This document shows positions 62,287 to 64,000 of a stretch of 64,000 nt of DNA, in pieces; within the stretch, counting starts at the first letter, position 1, and every line of letters begins with the position of its first letter. The notes below the pieces were generated by a model. The model was given only the letters and a program-made list of their open reading frames with translations, did not search any database and was not told the origin of the DNA. The position numbers and the translations under genes are program-made. The stretch covers positions 16,781,501 through 16,845,500 of the forward strand of contig JABWDB010000001.1 in assembly GCA_019614645.1 (NCBI GenBank), given 5' to 3'. The DNA comes from Stratiolaelaps scimitus. Lineage: Eukaryota > Arthropoda > Arachnida > Mesostigmata > Laelapidae.

Positions 62287-64000
62287 AACTCGAACGATAT
62301 TCATGATGGGCGGACCGCCCAGGCAGATACAATATGATGTGCTTCTCTTTGCGGTTGTGGTGACGTGTAGGAACATCATCGCCCAGTGAACCCAACAGCG
62401 TGAACGAACACGTCAAACGAACTTTGAGACGCGGTTTTGTACTGAGAAATTGAGCAAGGCGATGTCAAATATCGTATATTTATGAGTAACAATCAATTTT
62501 AGTCAGTTGTCAAAATTCTCTTTAAATTGAACAGTACTCAAATATGCCGGAAATGGTTTGCTCTTACATTGCTCTAGGTGCAGTGTACAGTGAATTGCAC
62601 TAGTAGGAATGCATTGTAGTTCAATGTAGTTCATACATTACATAAATGAGCCATTTCTTCCTAATATTTCTGCATGATAGCTTTCGAATACGTGCTTGGT
62701 AAGCACTCTAAACAATCGTCACCATCTTAGAAGTAACTATGTAGTTAATTAAAATCTCGGCTAACTATAATATCTACTCTGTGAACCCGATATCCATGAC
62801 AAAACAAGAGGACATTCTACCAGTTGTGCACGAAAATGTTTCTAGTCGTGTTGAAATATTCAGCGCATTACCGAAATGGCAAACTGAAATAATAGAATAG
62901 CAACTCCGGCTACAAGAGTCGCCGGAAGACCTACATCGCACTCAAGTCAAATATGTCGAATGATAAACAAATATGCACATACCAGTTGTTATCTGATTGC
63001 TACAAAATTGAGGGATGACCTTGACGGTTTCGGCCTTGAGAACATTAGGAATTATCAGAAATTAGCGTCATTGTTATCTGAATGACCTCAGTGAACGTTT
63101 TGGTTTTGATCACATTATCTCTACATGATATTGTTCAGTTTTGCGTTATTGCCTACTGCGAGAAGGCAGACCCGCTTTCTTCGGGGATATCGTTCTTTGT
63201 AATGCTTTCAAAGTTGAGTCTTAGCCTTATACGCAAAGGCCTTTTTCCTACATACCGATAGCTGTAATCGGCTTTTCGGACCAATGCTGTTGAGGGCCTG
63301 GCCTGGACAGATTTTGAGATTATTTTACACGTTGCATACAACCTAAAACCAGCTTGCATCCCGAGCAAAAGCTCCGATCGGTCTTGACTTAGAGCTACAA
63401 AAGGCTTTAACTCCTAAAAAATAACTTCCTTCCTGAAAGCGGAAATGCGGCATACCAGAGGGAATTCCTCGAGCCGAAGACGCCGGACTGCGGATTGAAG
63501 GGCAATGCTTCTCATTTCGAACGTGGAGCATCTGTTCGCATTCGATCAAGTGTCGCATGACCAACAGTAGTTAGATCCCATTGTTGCATGGTATTATATT
63601 TATGTGCGCTGCTCCTCAGAGACCTTGAAACTTTCGTTACATCAAGTAATGGCCAAGGCACTCAGGCAGAGCCATACGTTACTACAGATATTTCAAGACG
63701 TGCTTCTAACCAATGAAGTTATATATGAGCGCAGCGCAGGTGCAGGCCTTAGTTCAGCGTGAGATGTCCACACTGGACACATTACGGGTAGGACAGATTT
63801 TCGCCGGTGGACAATCTCTCCTCGGCCGTCCGCCAGCTCTGATATGCGACTACGCGTAGGACAGCCGAAAGCGTAGCTATCACCCGACCAAGTAGAAAAT
63901 AGCCGCCAAGAAGACAGACTGTTACGAACGTTGAGCAAACCATTACTCGAGCCCCCTTCACCACTGCCACTAGTGTTACAACAATGGACCATCACTACAT

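Larger units (their letters stand above)
56470..64000. other. Mostly non-coding, no supported gene
   Basis: Apart from SINEs, a TA run and the 62.27 kb palindromes I see only unsupported open frames: 60949-61389 (+), 63153-63564 (-) and 63693-63995 (-). The last has a hydrophobic run in one frame (CLLGGYFLLGRVIATLSAV) and may continue beyond the window. Confidence 0.3.

Overview
The window looks like nuclear DNA of an arthropod, most likely a mite or tick; that assignment is an inference. It is AT-rich with many (TA)n microsatellites. It carries tRNA-derived SINEs, LINE scraps, and decayed Ty3/Gypsy and mariner copies. There are no operon-like gene blocks, ribosome-binding sites or dense coding, so I read it as eukaryotic with short exons and long non-coding stretches.

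The only gene I recognise with confidence is a divergent ionotropic receptor (IR, variant ionotropic glutamate receptor) on the minus strand, 36842 down to 34282. It has two exons, 36842-36395 and 35945-34282. The 449 bp intron has GT/AG borders and matching phase. The product is about 703 residues: a signal peptide, a diverged extracellular and ligand-binding region, M1, a pore segment, M3, an S2 half and M4.

Several minus-strand exon sets around it fit splice signals and reading phase but match no family I know. Set C (43527-42606) ends in a stop followed about 58 bp later by AATAAA. Set D (37751-37511) encodes a short hydrophobic C-terminus just upstream of the receptor. Set B (30307-28603) lies downstream of it, with possible 5' exons near 32.7 and 33.4 kb. 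Weaker single exons occur on both strands: 9819-9941 (-), 17464-17704 (+), 22358-22545 (+), 23976-24140 (+), 26568-26657 (+), 46451-46536 (+) and 55888-56226 (-).

Left to right: 0-6 kb holds GC-rich unassigned DNA, a possible decayed gag segment, TA repeats, a SINE and a 23 bp minisatellite. 6-8.5 kb is a dead Gypsy pol on the minus strand, interrupted by a mariner 3' fragment. 8.5-28 kb is mostly non-coding with scattered candidate exons. 28.6-43.5 kb is the receptor-containing minus-strand cluster. 43.5-64 kb is repeat-rich, with LINE remnants at 48.6 and 49.2 kb, a polypurine minisatellite at 50.5 kb, a CpG-rich possible promoter and first exon at 52.3-52.5 kb, and SINEs at 54.5 and 57.3 kb.

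I found no CRISPR array, prokaryotic defence system or metabolic gene cluster. If anything here is new biology, it is most likely the uncharacterised minus-strand genes clustered with the chemoreceptor-like gene.
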